Made by a program: the position numbers and the translations under genes. A stretch of DNA of 64,000 nucleotides from Culex pipiens pallens (lineage: Eukaryota > Arthropoda > Insecta > Diptera > Culicidae): positions 45,036,999-45,100,998 of the forward strand of contig NC_068939.1 in assembly GCF_016801865.2 (NCBI RefSeq). Direction: 5' to 3'. Of the stretch, positions 1 to 13,400 are shown one piece after another. Below the pieces are notes generated by a model. The model was not told the DNA's origin. It saw only the letters and a list, made by a program, of their open reading frames with translations, and ran no database searches. How positions within the stretch are numbered: position 1 is the first letter of the stretch; the number at the start of each line of letters is the position of its first letter.

Positions 1-915
1 ACCGTTTTCAAGTTAAATCCATTCTAAGGTGACTTTTTTGAAAATAGTCGAAGTTTTTCATTTTTTTAAATTAGTGCACATGTTTGCCCACCTTTGAAAA
101 GAATTTTTTTGAAAAGCGGAGAAAATTCTCTATATTTTGCATTTTTGAACTTTGTTGATACCTGGGTGATGAATAGAGAGAATGCGTAACGTGATTTTCG
201 AATGATCCCACTTTGTTTACATCTACAAAGTAGGAGGTTGTCCAAGCACAAGCATGACTTTTTTTATTATTGATAAATGAGCTGTTTTATAATCAGTAGT
301 GTGTGATTTATTTTGTCTAATTTTTGACATTTTTTGCTGGAAAATTGTGAGGGTTTTCAAGTTTCGATAGGTTAGAAGAGGTTTTTCTTTTTTACGGGTG
401 ACGAAGAACTGCGGCGAGAGTGTCATTCTGCGATTTTGCAGATAAATTCCCTGGCTGATTTTGGAATCCTGCAGCACTTCCTGGGCCAGCGATAAAACAT
501 CGCTTGTTCTTGTGAGGCTGATCCAACAAACAGAGAAAAATGTCATTAAATTAATAGGTTTTCAAATGGATTGAAACTATAAAGACAGCTTCTGGATAGA
601 TACAACCGCATCCACTCCATAATTAACTTCCATTTATGATTATAAAAAATGATATCGACATTAGAAAATGGTGTGTTGTTTGGGTGGGACTTAGAAAACA
701 TTAATTTTCCTGTTTCTAAACCTTTGCATGGCAATATCTCAGCAACTAAGGGTCGTATCAACAAAGTTCAAAAATGCAAAATATAGAGAATTTTCTCCGC
801 TTTTCAAAAAAATTATTTTCAAAGGTGGGCAAACATGTGCACTAATTTAAAAAAATGAAAAACTTCGACTATTTTCAAAAAAGTCACCTTAGAATGGATT
901 TAACTTGAAAACGGT
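1..915. repeat. Foldback element with near-identical 161 bp arms, cut by window start
   Basis: Bases 1-161 are the reverse complement of 755-915 with a single mismatch that I can see (an A-to-T type change near base 109). The 593 bp between them (162-754) is unrelated AT-rich spacer with no credible gene. The left arm reaches the window edge, so the real arms are longer. Downstream of 915 the right arm continues into a dispersed repeat also found at 16382-17000. Such arms could fold into a hairpin if transcribed. The family is not identified. Confidence 0.8.
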
Positions 916-1495
916 GCACTTTATCAGAATTTTACTAAAGTACTTTTTGATTGCAAATTTGATTTTACATCGAAAAATGAAGTTGAAAAATTTTTGCAAC
1001 CAATATTTCAATTTTTTTAAAAAATCAGTATTGATTCAAAAATTCATAACTCGCTCAAAGATTTTTTGCACAACCTGGAAATTTCTGAAAAGTTGGCATT
1101 TTATGTCCTCTAAAACATATCAAAAAATAAAAAAAATTAAAAATAGTGTTTTTTTGCAAATCAAGTTTTAGTGATAAAAAGTTAAATAAAAAAATCACCA
1201 AATTTTTTTTACAGTGTATCATTTTTTTTCAGTGTAGTCTGTATCCATACCTACAACTTTGCCGAAGACACCAAATCGATCAAAAAATTCCTTCAAAAAA
1301 TACAGATTTTTGAATTTTCATACATCATTTTTGTATGGACAGTTGCCAAATTTGTATGGAAAATTTTATGGACAAACTAATGATGCAAAATGGCTTCTTT
1401 GGGCATACCGAAGGCACCAAAAAAGTTTCAGTCGGATTAAAAAATACAAAAAAAATCGAATGACCGAAATCCTAGAGAACTGCTCAATTAAAAAA
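755..1495 (+). repeat. Dispersed repeat, first copy (second at 16382-17000)
   Basis: The order of phrases matches 16382-17000 over about 600 bp: GTATCAACAAAGTTCAAAAA, a CGACTATTTT block, AAAACGGTGCACTTTA, then TACAACTTTGCCGAAGACA near 1250 and 16850. The copies differ by scattered substitutions and small indels. No coding potential is convincing in either copy. It is an interspersed repeat of unknown class, probably a non-autonomous DNA element or a relic. Confidence 0.7.
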
Positions 1496-1745
1496 CCCAC
1501 CATGTTACACATTTTTAGAAAGATATTAAAAAGACCATTCCAACGAGTTTAGAAGATTGAAGATCTGACACCGCTATCAAGAGTTATGAGCACTTAAGTG
1601 CTATTAATGCACTTTTTGGAGGCCGGATCTCAGATATTTTTCAGAAAACGTTGTCCGGATCTATCATGTGACCTGTCGTTGAATAGGTAATCAAAAGACC
1701 CTCTCAACGAGTTCAAAAGATGGAGATCTGACAACCCTATCAAGT
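1496..1745 (+). repeat. Fragment of dispersed repeat shared with 35815-36070
   Basis: It shares runs such as AGATTGAAGATCTGACA, GTTATGAGCACTTAAGTG, GGCCGGATCTCAGATATTTT and TTGTCCGGATCTATCATG with 35815-36070, in the same order and orientation. It appears to be an internal fragment of the element annotated at 35465-36213. Confidence 0.7.
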
Positions 1746-1746
1746 T

Positions 1747-1929
1747 ATGAGGATGAAAAGCAAAGCAATCCACTTTAACGACCCCCGGGTCTTTTGTGGG
1801 CTCTGTTGCAAGTTTCTACTCATTTCTAGGCGTCCGAAGGTTATGTGTGGTGAGTCACTCAAAACCTCTTTTACGCTAATGGACCGACGTTTTACTTCCC
1901 CATCCGATAGAAGGCGAATCATCCGATAG
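1747..1929. mobile_element. SINE fragment of the family seen at 36320-36660 and 52808-53140
   Basis: It shares ACGACCCCCGGGTCTTTTGT with 36359-36378, and also the GTCCGAAGG, AAACCTCTTTT and TTTACTTCC.CATC blocks. The tRNA-like modules present in the fuller copies are missing, so this is a deleted copy. The short open frames across it on both strands are incidental. Confidence 0.6.
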
Positions 1930-2178
1930 AATTATGAAGATCTGAATCCCAATTTTTTTTTCTAATCTAATGGTATGAATAATGAATCAAATTGATAGAA
2001 CACTGAAGGTCCGCCCTTTTGTGTCTATTTTGGGTAGCACTACCTAGCAAATCAACGTTTTTAAACTATTAAATCAAGATTATTTTTTTCGAATTTACAA
2101 ATAAAAACAAAAATTGCATGAATACAGTCAAATATATTTCGAAAAAAAAAAGCCACACAAATTCGGTCCACCCCGCGC
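1930..2178. other. 3' flank of the Tango4-like gene, no gene seen
   Basis: AT-rich DNA following the minus-strand stop codon. It should hold the 3' UTR of the Tango4-like gene, but I could not fix a polyadenylation site. No repeat was recognised. Confidence 0.4.
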
Positions 2179-3679
2179 TCAATACTTCCTCCGCTTCAGA
2201 ATCTCCGGCCGCCAGTTGACCGGATGCGACTCCTCCGAGGCTTCGTCGTCTTCCTTGTAGATCTTGATCGTCTTGTCCGCCTCGGTCGTAATGAGTCGCG
2301 ATCCGGACACGTCGAACGTCATCGAAAAGATGCCCGCCTCGCTGTCCATCGAGCCGGGCTGGACGGCGGCCTGGAATCGCTGGAAGTTGTACCCGGTGCG
2401 CCAGTCCCAGAAGAACATGGTCCCGTTGTCGCCTCCGGACACGAGCACACCCTCCGGGTTGACGGCCATCGCGTTAACGATCGCATTGTGGCCGTTCAGG
2501 TTCTGGATGAAGTTGCCCTCGGGACAGCGCCACTGCTTGATGTTGTCCGGCGAGGCCGACGCGAACATGTACAGCGACGGATGCAGTACAATGCTGCGGA
2601 CGCTCTTTTTGTGATTGGTCAGCGTGCCCATGCTTTTACCTGCGGCTAGGTCCCACAGGCGAACCGTCGAGTCGTGGCTTCCGGTGATGACCTGCGGGTT
2701 GGCGGCCTGGCAGACCACGCTGGCCACCGTGTTGGTGTGTCCTCCCAGGGTGTGAATGTTGGCCTTGGTGCGCATGTCCCATACGCGAGCGGTAGAGTCA
2801 CGACCCGCCGTCACGAGGACATCGATCGTGGGATGCAGGGACATCGTGTAGACCGCCGACAAGTGGCCGTGATAATGCCGAATGACCTTGTTGTACTCCA
2901 GATCCCAGCACTTGACCTGTCGATCCTCGCCGCAGCTGAACAGGTACGGATGCCGGGGACTCACGCACAGTCCACGAACCGTGCTGACATGACCCGTCAG
3001 GGACAGCTTCAACTTGCCGCTTGCCAGGTCCCAAATCTTAATGACCCGATCGGCAGCACCCGTGGCAAACCACTCGTTGCCCGGTTCCACCGCCACGCAG
3101 CGAACCCAACCCAAGTGACCGGAAATGACGCGGTACAACTTCCACGGGGCGTGCCACTTGGGCTTCGGAATTGTCGGAGCCTTCTTCGGCAGGATTTGAA
3201 CCGTGTTGGAGGTTGAGTTTTGTGAACCCGCAGAACTCGTTGGAAGCAGTGCCGTCTGAGTGTTGACTGCGTGATCAGATTCTCCACCGGCGGTGATTGC
3301 TAAAACTAAAGAAAGGAATCAAAAAATCGTCTTTCAGGAGATCCCAAAAACGTACCATTGTCCTGCGCGGGATGTTCCGGTCGGCCACTGTCGCCCCGTA
3401 AGGCCGCCAAATGTTTGGCCTTCGCGGTCCGGTCAAACACCAGCCCGTACGTGTCGCGTGCCTTAATGTTGAACTTCATCTTTTCCCTAAATAAAAGAAA
3501 CAATCAAAATTACTTCAATATTTCAAAACTCCAGTTCCTCAAAAAAAAATTAAAAAAAAAACTCACAGCGACTCGTCAATCTCCGGCATCAGCGACTGGT
3601 TCGCGACGAAGAAATCGTGGGTTCGCTTGAGCGAACGGAACACCAGCGTGTGCACCGAGTGCCGTTGGACCTCCTCCAT
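2179..3679 (-). CDS. Tango4: PLRG1/Tango4 WD40 protein, Prp19-complex splicing factor (3 exons)
   Basis: Exons in coding order are 3679-3567, 3486-3356 and 3299-2179, with consensus GT/AG borders at each junction. Together they give 1365 nt, 454 residues plus TGA. The start is chosen at MEEVQRHSVHTLVFRSLKRT, the only in-frame ATG before the first donor. Exon 3 carries KWHAPWKLYRVISGHLGWVR followed by seven WD40 repeats, each with GH and WD-type ends (KIWDLASG, KCWDLEYN, RVWDMRT, RLWDLAAGK, FFWDWRTG), and ends WRPEILKRRKY. This is the signature of PLRG1 (Drosophila Tango4, yeast Prp46), a nuclear scaffold in the Prp19/CDC5L complex that acts in pre-mRNA splicing. Human PLRG1 is about 514 residues, so the low-complexity N-terminal half is shorter here. 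High GC in the exon contrasts with the AT-rich surroundings. It is transcribed divergently from gamma-SNAP. Family identity is near certain; the function is inferred from the family. Confidence 0.95.
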
Positions 3680-4429
3680 CGCGGGGTTGCACTTAAATTA
3701 GCACGATTTAGTTAAACTTTAAACGGAATTAAATATTGCGGAAAAACCTGAGAGCCGCGTTTTGGAATCGTTTTTGTGTTTGCGGGGCGCACCGCGAGCA
3801 ACAACAAAAATGATGCGCGATTCGAGAGAAACGTCAAATGAGTCCGACATTACAGTGGTGCCAGATTTGACAATCATAGAAAGTTAAAAAGGGATATCAG
3901 ACATCCGAGCAAATTTAAAAAAAAAATCGTTACATAAATAATACCTGGAAATTATTACAGCATTTTCACATAAAATTAAGTCTTGGAAATTTAGTTTTCA
4001 GAAACTCCATTCTGGAGTTTTTTTTAAAAGGGTCCAATAAACCAAATTTCCAGTTTTTGCTTTTTGGGTGTTTTTGAAACCGCCTTAAGGGGGGGGGGGG
4101 GGGGTATTATTAAAAAAAACTCCAGATTTTTACAATCGAGAAATTTCTTGTTTTCCGTGTAGCACTGTCGGAGTTGAACGAATCGATGCGCTGTCAAAAA
4201 GCAACTGTCAAAAAGGAAAACCTGTTTTTTTTTATCAATCGACGACGACAGTCGAGCCAGAGAGTGTCAGTCATCAGTTGCGCGACGACTGTGTGTGTGT
4301 GTGGTGCAGCGAAATTTTCATTGATAAAAACAGGATCACTGTCATTCAACAAGGAAACTCCTCTTTTCCAGCCCGAATCGTGCCCATTTTTTTCTCGTGA
4401 ATCGTGAGTGCGTGTCCGGTGCAGTGACA
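3680..4429. promoter_or_regulatory. Divergent promoter region between Tango4-like and gamma-SNAP genes
   Basis: These 750 bp lie between two start codons facing opposite ways, so both 5' UTRs and promoters should be here. On the plus side there are two arthropod initiator-like TCAGT motifs, with A at 4269 and 4276, about 155 bp upstream of the gamma-SNAP ATG. I saw no TATA box at a suitable distance. The middle is occupied by a degraded palindromic MITE with a G16 tract (4011-4126). Transcription starts are inferred only. Confidence 0.5.
4011..4126. mobile_element. Palindromic MITE of the CTGGAGTTTTTTTT family, degraded copy with G16 run
   Basis: It begins TCTGGAGTTTTTTTTAAAAG, then GGTCCAATAAACCAAATTTC, and ends in AAAAAAAACTCCAGA, the inverted match of its start. 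Most of the right arm is missing, and a run of 16 G (4089-4104) sits at the break. Better copies lie at 12524-12657, 21633-21782 and 54097-54252. Confidence 0.75.
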
Positions 4430-7400
4430 ATGTCCAACAAAATCGAGGAAGCCCAGGAACACATCCGCCAGGCCGAGAAAAGGTAGAGGAGTCCTTTTCA
4501 CCGAGCCAAAAAAAAGGAGGGTTTGGGGAGGAAAAATCGATGATGTTTTTTTCTGCTTTTCCGTGGAGGCTCTGCCCTGATCAAGATTTAAGGAAATTTT
4601 AAATTGTTGGTTGTTTACTGTCTTTGGAGAAAGGCCTAACGAGCTGGGTTTGCCAGTGATACGGCTTGGAAAACAATTAATTTGCATTTTGTTCTATATT
4701 TATCATCCACCACACTCTCCGTCCACACCCATCAACCACCATGGACCAACTTTTGTGCCCCAAACAAAAGCCTGAAAACATCACTCCTCAAGTGGAGACC
4801 GGATTATGACTTTGCTGCTGACGAGTACGGGAAGGCTGGTAAGTGACAAATAATTGCAGATTCTTTCGAAAGTTGGTTGAAGCCAACATTGAATGTTTTG
4901 AGTTTACAGTGCAAATTTACCTAGAAATAACGTCATTATTATCTTATTATAAGATGTGTTGAAATGAAATTTCTTAAAGGAATAAATATATTTTCATCAA
5001 GTGCCTAATGTTGAATCATCAGAACTTTGGACGTTCGACTACGCGTTTTCAATCGAATTGTAATTAATCTTATGAAAATTGAAATTAGGACAAGCGATAA
5101 ACATAAATAAATAGAACAACAGTAACTGCAAATAGAAGTTTTTATCACAGCATTGCATTTTTTTAAAGGAAACTTTAATGTTTGCAAAAGTATCTGTTTT
5201 GTGATAATTGTCCGATTGGATGGAAATATGTAAAGATTAATGATCTCCCCAACTTCTCGTGCTGCTACGCAGAAAAAAAAAAGATAGCACATTTACGAAT
5301 TTTATAAGGTATTTTTTGATTTTAAACTTCAACTAGCTCATTTAGAATCCATTTATCCCTCTTCAACCCGACCCCGCCTCTAGACGATTTTCGATCAATA
5401 AATTCACCAAAAATGATTTTTCAACAAATTTTTGATCCTAAAAGTATTACAGTCCAGACTCGATTATCCGAAGCCTCGATTATCCAAAGTTTCGATTATC
5501 CGAAGTTCGATTATCCGAAGGTTTATATGAGACTTTGGATAATCGAATAATTTAATTATATATTTTTTTGTTTTTTTCTTGTTTTAAACATAAAATTTGA
5601 GTTCTGCGACCCCCCTCTTTATACGCGATGCGTTACGTTTTTTTTCTCTCTTATTTGTCTAATTTCTCTGGAACAACGCAACATTTCTGCAATCTTTTAA
5701 ATGCAATTTGTAGGTTTTGTTCAGATCTACAAAACGCTTTTTGAAGCTTGTAAACAAGTGTATGGTTTCGGAGAAATCGACGAAATAAAAAGCGTAACGC
5801 CACCGCGTAAAAAGAGGTTTCTCTGTTGTTGATTGCCTATTAAATAATAAAATGCATTTTTTCAATATTTCGTCACCGCCATATTTGCCGCCATCTTGGA
5901 TTTAAAAATTCTAATTCACTTTAACGCAGTTTCCGGCCGACAGTTAAGCCCGACTATCAAAAATTAGACTACCAAAAAATTTTTTTTTCGTGATTTAATG
6001 AGGCTGGAACAAATTTTATTTTAAGTTTTTGTCCCCCCCCCCTTCAAAGTTGGCTCAAAAAATCAGGGGGCAAAAAAAATATTTTTTTTTTTAAACTCTA
6101 ATATTTCAATGAAAATTTAAGTGCAATCAGTTGAAATTAATTTTGAATGTATTCCCCTGCGCTTAAAATCATTTTTAGCATGTTTCGGTTGATTTAAATC
6201 ATTTGAATTTTTGATGTTTATTATCGCAAAAAGTTTTTTTTTTTGCAAAAATTTTGGTTTTCGTCAAATTTTACATTTTTTGAAAACTAATGATTGCAAA
6301 GCAACTGAACTAGTGTAAAATGCATTTTAAAACAACTTTTCCGTGCAAATGTTGAAACTATGGCTGAAATAACATATTTTTGTTTTTTTATTTTTTTGCC
6401 CCCCCCTCGAACCCGGCCCGAGCCGAGGGACAAAAACTTTGAAAAATATTTGCATCGGCCTTATCCGAAGTGAATTTTCGAATAATCAAGTCTTTCGGAT
6501 AATCAAGTCTGGACTGTAGAAAAAAAAACTCTTAAAATATTAGAAAATTCCATGGTTTAAAGATTGACTTGTTTCATGTTACTTTGCCAATGTTTTTATA
6601 AATGTTTTTTTTCGGGGGTGAACTTTGGCTGTGTTTTTTTTAATAACATTTCCTAAATTTTCAGTATTTTTTTTGTGTCCCAGACTAATTCCTCTATCCA
6701 GGTTTTTAAGCGAAGATGGCGTTCGAATGTTGAACGTCCGAAATGTCAAAATCGCGCAAGAGCACCAACATTAGAAAAAAAATGCGGCTGTCATGCCATG
6801 GCACACTTTTTTCGTAATGTTGGTACCACTGCGTGGTTTTGACATTTCGGGCGTTCACCATTCGAACGCCAAAAGCTGGATAGTATACGCGTTTTTTTTA
6901 CAATTTGAATGACAATGGTATCATTCCATCCAGATATTTAAGGGAAAGACTTCGGATAATCGAATCGCGGTAGTCAAGTCTGGGCTGTACCACCATTAGA
7001 AATAATGTGTGGTTGTCATGCCGTGGCACACTTTTTTGTAATGTTGGTACCACTGCGTGATTTTGACATTTCGGGCGTGCACCATCTTCGCTTAAAAATC
7101 TGAATAGAAGAAAATGTGAAAAGCAAAAAAAAAAATGATAAATTGTCTCTAAACATATGCACAAAACTAGAAAGTAAAGGGTAATGATAGGATGGGGTAG
7201 AATTGGCCAAATACCAAGATAAGTGCAAATTAAATACTAAAAATGAAACAAGAAAAAAATAAAACAAGAGAAGTAATGTTTTTCGTACAACAAAAGTTGC
7301 TCAAAATGACTTCCTATAAAAGGGAAAAAATTAAAATTTCGAAAAAAAATTGGCAGTAAAGGGTTATTTTACTTCTAGTTTTCATAAAACCTTAACAAAT

Positions 7401-10400
7401 AGTGGATTCGAAACAAGCCAATGTTCTCCAAACAACCCTAGCTTCAATAAATAAAGAATAATATTTTGTAAAATTTGACGCATTTAACGGAGCTCAAAAC
7501 TTAAATAAAGCAAAAAATGATTTTTTCGATAATGTTAATATTATTTGTTACATTCATACGAAAAAGAATATTGCGTATATAAGCTATTGTTTCGAAAATT
7601 ACTAGATTTAACCATTTTTGTCCTCTATTTTTTTTTTGTCATTTTTCACTCAAATGCCGATGGTTTGACACCAACTGTTGTCAAACGAATGGGGCCACAT
7701 TCTAGTTTGACACCTCTTTTACACGGAGTTCACACACACTATCAAACGTTTGTTTTGTTAGTGTGCATGAGCGCCGTGTAAAAAGTGACAGTTCGTCACT
7801 TTTTAGTTTGACTTTGACCAACCAACGGGGTACAAACTAAAAACGTGTCAAACGAAAAAGTGACCACAGGGCCATAGCCAGGATTTTTGTTCGGGGGGGG
7901 GCTTGGGTGCAAAAATTCAAGGAGTATAAAAATCAGCAAATCATTTATACCATCACTTGGTTTGTGGTATAATTATTGAGATGAATTGTAAAATTTTAAT
8001 GTAATGTATGCAAAAAAGTTTTCGAAGATTTTCATATTAAGTTATCAATGTATTTATTGAAGAAACTCGTTCGTCATTTTTTTCTTTATTTTAACAGCTA
8101 GTTTGTATTAAAGGAGTAGAGAAAGTGTTTTTTTTTTAACATTTTCTTGAATTGTTTAATTGTAATCCAATTTCGTGATAAACGTCGCTAAATTTAAAAT
8201 ATACTTAACTTGAATCAAATTTTTGAAAGCATAAATTTTTTTTAAAAGAAATATCGATTTATCTAACCATAAGTATTATGTTTTTTGTATTTTATACTGA
8301 GAGAAATTTTAAACCGTCTGGATTTACATTTTCAGCTGTGTGATAATTGTGATGGTTTATCTAACATTTTTCATTTTTTCTAGCACAACATAAAACTCAT
8401 AACTGGAATATTTGTTTTTCTTAAAATTTTATAAACATATTTAAACAATGTTTTATTTTAATTGTTCTAAGCTATTGAACCCATTTCATATTTTGCGAAG
8501 CTCCTGGTGCTCTCAAAAATAAATAATTTTAATGAAATACAAAAAAATATAATCGTTGAAATTTCAGCTTCTGAATTGTCTCCATGGCAACAAAAAAAAA
8601 AAATACGTCGAATCTCAAGTTTACATCAACTGAGTTTACATGTGATTCATTTTTTCCGTGTCGAGTAAATTCACATTTTTTTTCTGTGTAGGCCTATAAT
8701 AAATATATATTTGAAGAAAAAAAATCAGTGCCTGTGTTTAATTTGAATGTGTTAAAAAATTTAGATAAAATGTATTAAATTAATTTTTAACGCTAAAATA
8801 TTCACTGGAAGAGTTGTTAATAATGCATATGTAACCATTTTTAAATGCGTATGTAACCGTTAAAATTTTCCTCGATTGCATCAAACATTAAAACGAATCA
8901 TGTTTAACTTTAATATTCCGACTAAACGCCATTTTCAAATTCATTACTCATTGTATTCTGAAAATTGGTCCAGAATTTGAGCAAAAATAAAATTTTAAAA
9001 CATGACAAAAAAATTTAATCAGATCTCAATTCTAAAGATAATTTTTTAATAAAATTTTAATCTATATACATGTTTAATAATTTAGGATTGTAACCATTTA
9101 TTAAAATCGATGTTTGTTCAAGCAATATCTTGACTCTAGGAACAAAATCCTGCTCATTTTATGGTTTAGAAATTTTATATTTACGAAACGTTGCTAAATT
9201 AAAAATAAAGAAAACTTTATGTAAGAATTCATAAATTGATTAGTTTTATCCTGTAAATCAGCGATTCTCAACCTTCTTCTAGGCCGGTACCCCCTGCCAT
9301 GTAAATCAAGTAGGCCCGGTACCCCCGTTGAGAATCGCTGCTGTAAATCTAATCTTAGTCTGCACTTGAATTCAAACATACCAATATTCGAAGCATCAAA
9401 AAAATAAGATTATTAAAACATAATTTATTGAAATGATTGAAAATTATTTTTTGAATATCTTTATTTAAAAATGATAAAAAATGTTTTTTTAAATTTAAGG
9501 ATTTTTTTAGTTGTAATTATTTTATATTTTTTTATGTATTTGATTTTTTTCATTTTTGGAATTTCTGATTTTTTTGAAATTATCATGTCTAATTATTATC
9601 CTAAATTTTTGTTTTAAAAGTAAAGAATAGGGGAAATATGCCCATTTTAATCACTCTAAGCCGTTCGACCAATTGTCATCACTTTTGCCGTTTTCCGCTA
9701 TTAAATCAACATTTTCAGATGAATCAACCAACAATGGAGAGTTGCTTGCTCACTTTTATTTGAGCTATTTATTACTTTGGAACAGTCAAAAACACATTAT
9801 GAAAGCTGTAATTCGTGATCAAAGTGCTGATAGGCCGATAATAGAAATAGGCTGAAAAAGGGTATAGTTCCCCTACTTTATGTAAGAATTCTTAAATCAA
9901 TTACATTTTTCCTGTAAATCAAATCTTAGTCTGAATTTTGCTACAAGAACTATATTTTACTTTCAAACGAAAATTTTAAAAAATGTCCTGTAGTACGGAG
10001 ACTCTTAAAACTCCATACAAAAAAATCTCAAGGAACGGTCAAGAAAAGGTTTACGAAAAGACTTCTCTTAAGCGGTACGCAGCTGAAAAGAAACAGAAAC
10101 AAAAAGCGTCGTTTGATATTTCTTCGGGAGCAATATGTGTTGATGAGATTTTGATTTGTTTATTTGGATGCGACTGAAAATAACGTTTGAAAATAATGTA
10201 TTCGCTTAAATAATATTGAAGAATTGCCTCATGAAGCTGACTATCAAAACGCTGAATCTTAAAATGCTGAAATAAGGGAAAAGCCATTACAAAAATCACT
10301 TAATTTTCTGGTAAATATATATTAATTTAGGAATACTAGATTTCAAACATAAAAATATTTAAAGCATCCAAAAATTAAGATTGAAAAAACATAATTTATT

Positions 10401-13400
10401 GGATTTTGAATAACTTAATTTTAAAATGATATTTTTTTTTAGTTTAGGATTTCTTAAGTATCAATTATTTTATTAATTTTTCAGTTTTAGATTTTTTAAT
10501 TTTTGGAATTTCAGATTTTTTGATATTATTCTGTTGAATTGTTATCTTAAATTTTTTATGTTTTTATTATTTTTATTTTTGATTTCTGGCATTTCTTTGT
10601 CTAATACCAAAAAAATTTAAATCAAAAATTATGAAAATTTAGAAATTTGAAAGTGTAAAATTTTTAAATCTTCAATTAGCCGTTGCGAATATTATTCTGA
10701 AGTTTATGTCACTAAACTCTGACCAAAGTTGAGAGGGTTACAAATCAAAACTACAAGCTATGGTTTTATTATTTTAAAAGTGTTCAAAACACACTTTAAT
10801 TCAGTACAGTTGTTTTGCATCATTAGTTTTCAAAATATCTAGCTGATGGCGAAATCCTTTTTTCGTGAGAAAAAACTTTCCGCGGTTCCGCGACATGTTA
10901 CAAAAATTCTAAATATTTTTAAACGAGCCCAAACATGTCGTATATGATTATCAAAGCAGGAAAAACATTTCAAATTTGTTTTCCGGACCGACCTGGTCGC
11001 TGGTCCTAAAAAGACTTAATCGAAATAAGTTATTTCCATTAAAATTGTGAAGCTATTTTTTTTTAAATCGACGGTAACATTTCAAAAGGCATCATGTACA
11101 TTTTGACACTTTCTGGGTTATTGTATATTCTAAAAGTACTTCTAATAAGCTACCTCTCCACCAAAAATGAGCAAAAGTTACTTCAGTAAAGTCTGTTTAA
11201 TCATGATTTTAAATAAAGTAACATAAACAAAATCTCTGCCATCAGCAGTCCCTGTTTATATAGCCCTGTCAACCTGTCAAACAAAAGGCTACATAAACCT
11301 CGTGACGAAAAAAAAGCAACAAGAAAAAAGCGCCATGTACATTCGGCGAAGAAAAACGAATCATAACAAAGCGCCCCCCTCAGTGACAGCAGGGTGATAT
11401 CGACGTTGGTGATTTCAAAAGAAGTTATGTTTGTTTTTCTCAAATAAAATTACGGAAATAATGTTTTATTGAATTTGGATAATCAAGTATCAATAAAAGC
11501 AACGTTTTTCATCGTTTGTTATCATTAGAACATCATATTTTGCTTTTATATTAAAATAGGAATTGAAAATGTATGCTCAACATTCAAATGCGTTTTTCTC
11601 AAAACGCATGGTTTGTACATGATGCTTTTTGAAATGTTGGCATCGAAATATTGTATTTGCTCTCTGTTTTTTGGTCCATTTTGAAAAGGTGGCAACATAA
11701 ACTTTGGAAAATATTTACAATTGATATTCAGAAATAAGAAATTATAAAAAATAATAAAGAAATTTTAAAATTTTCAAAATGCAAATTCTAATCTGTAAAA
11801 TCCAAAAAATAGAAATTAAATAGTTTAAAAATGAATTATTGATCAGAAATTATATAATTTGAAAGTGATGTTTAATTAATCTAATTTCAGAGTTTTTGAA
11901 TCCAAGCTTAAATTTTTTTAACGTTTTGAATATTTTTATCATTTTATTTCTTCCTTTAAAAATCGCAAGCTCATGCACAAAGTGAAAATTAGTTGATAAT
12001 AAGTATTCACTTAGTTGATCTTCCGATTTTTGATATATTAAATGAAAATTGGAGATTGGCCACGGTGGAAACTAAAAAATGTGACCAAAAGAAAGCATTT
12101 TGGACGAGTGGTTTCGGAAAAAAGGTTTACGAAAAAGTAATAAAAAAATACACACAGATATTTCTCAAGCATTTTTCTCTAAGGTCTTAGATATGTAACT
12201 AACCATATTCTTAAAACCAAAACGATAAAATTAGAATTGTATTTCTGATAATAGTCAAAATTCACTCAAATGTTTTTCATATTAAATGCTTTCGTTTTTG
12301 AAAACAAAATCTAAATATTTTTGAGAAATTATGATAAATTTTGAAAAATGTAGAGAAAAAACATGTATTAACAGTTTAAAGGTTTTAATGCAAATAAAGG
12401 AGGGCTATTAACTTTACAATCCAAATTCGACTAGCCGAAGCCTCGATTATCCAAAGTTTCGATTATCCGAAGTTCGAAGGACTTCGGATATTTATTTGCT
12501 TGTTTTTAACATCAAATTCGGCATCTGTTTTTTTAATGGTCCAATACACCAAGTTTTTGCTTTTTGGGTGTTTTTTAATACCCCTGACGGTTTCAAAAGC
12601 ACCCAAAAAGCAAAAACTGGAAATTTGGTTTATTAGACCTTTAAAAAAAACACCAGAAATATTTCTTGACCTCCATTTTGACCGCCACATTGAATCCAAA
12701 AATTCTAAATTATTTTATGGTTCTTCAGGGGTCATACTTAAGTTCTACAATCAAAAATAAGACAACAAGATCTAAGGATTTTTGCTGTCCCTATTCAGAC
12801 TGTAGTCCCGATTCGCCCCAGATGACGGTAATTATTTCTATGTAGCCCCTTAGAGCAGTCCGCTCGGAAATTGCTATTTTCGAAGGTTAATAACTTTTTA
12901 GCAAAAAACCCAAAAAAATAAGGTGTCTTCGGGAAAGTTTTTCCAAATTTAAAGAAGATATTAGTTCTGAAAATTGATAAGAATTAGATAGTTATTGCGC
13001 CTTCCATTGGTCAAAAACTGAAACAGTTGCTTTTCTCCATACAATTTGACGATTTTGCCCAAACTGGCTACGGGCCTGGTGACCAACCACCGGGGGTTGA
13101 GTGTATTTTTGTAGCGGTTTCAAGTAAAATCTAGGTACGAATCTCGGTTCAAAGTGTTGCAGCATTTTTTTGAGTAATATTTTAGATTAGAGACCAAAAT
13201 TTTTGAGAAAAAAATAATGTTTGCTCATAAAATTTGCTCATTTTCGATTTTTGATTTCGATTTTATTGATTTTTTTACTCTTTGAATTTTTGAATAATGA
13301 AATTTAAGAATGTCTTAATTATTAATTTTTTAAATTCTAAATATTCCAATTCGTATTTTTTTATTTTTGTTTTTTTTTCATTTTCTTATTTTAATACTGT

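Larger units (their letters stand above)
9200..10575 (+). repeat. Diverged direct duplication inside gamma-SNAP intron 2
   Basis: Unit 1 (about 9200-9605) and unit 2 (about 9878-10570) share TTATGTAAGAATTC, CCTGTAAATC.AATCTTAGTC, TTCAAACATA, AACATAATTTATTG and TTTTTGGAATTTC in the same order. Unit 1 carries an 82 bp hAT MITE that unit 2 lacks. Unit 2 carries roughly 400 bp of extra sequence (about 9930-10335). A TA-flanked MITE (9630-9873) sits between the units. Confidence 0.65.

Noticed and set aside
2224..3216. Plus-strand open frames of 116 to 180 residues opposite the Tango4-like gene
   Set aside because: They are antisense shadows of a GC-rich coding exon; the minus-strand frame has clear WD40 repeats and these have nothing recognisable.
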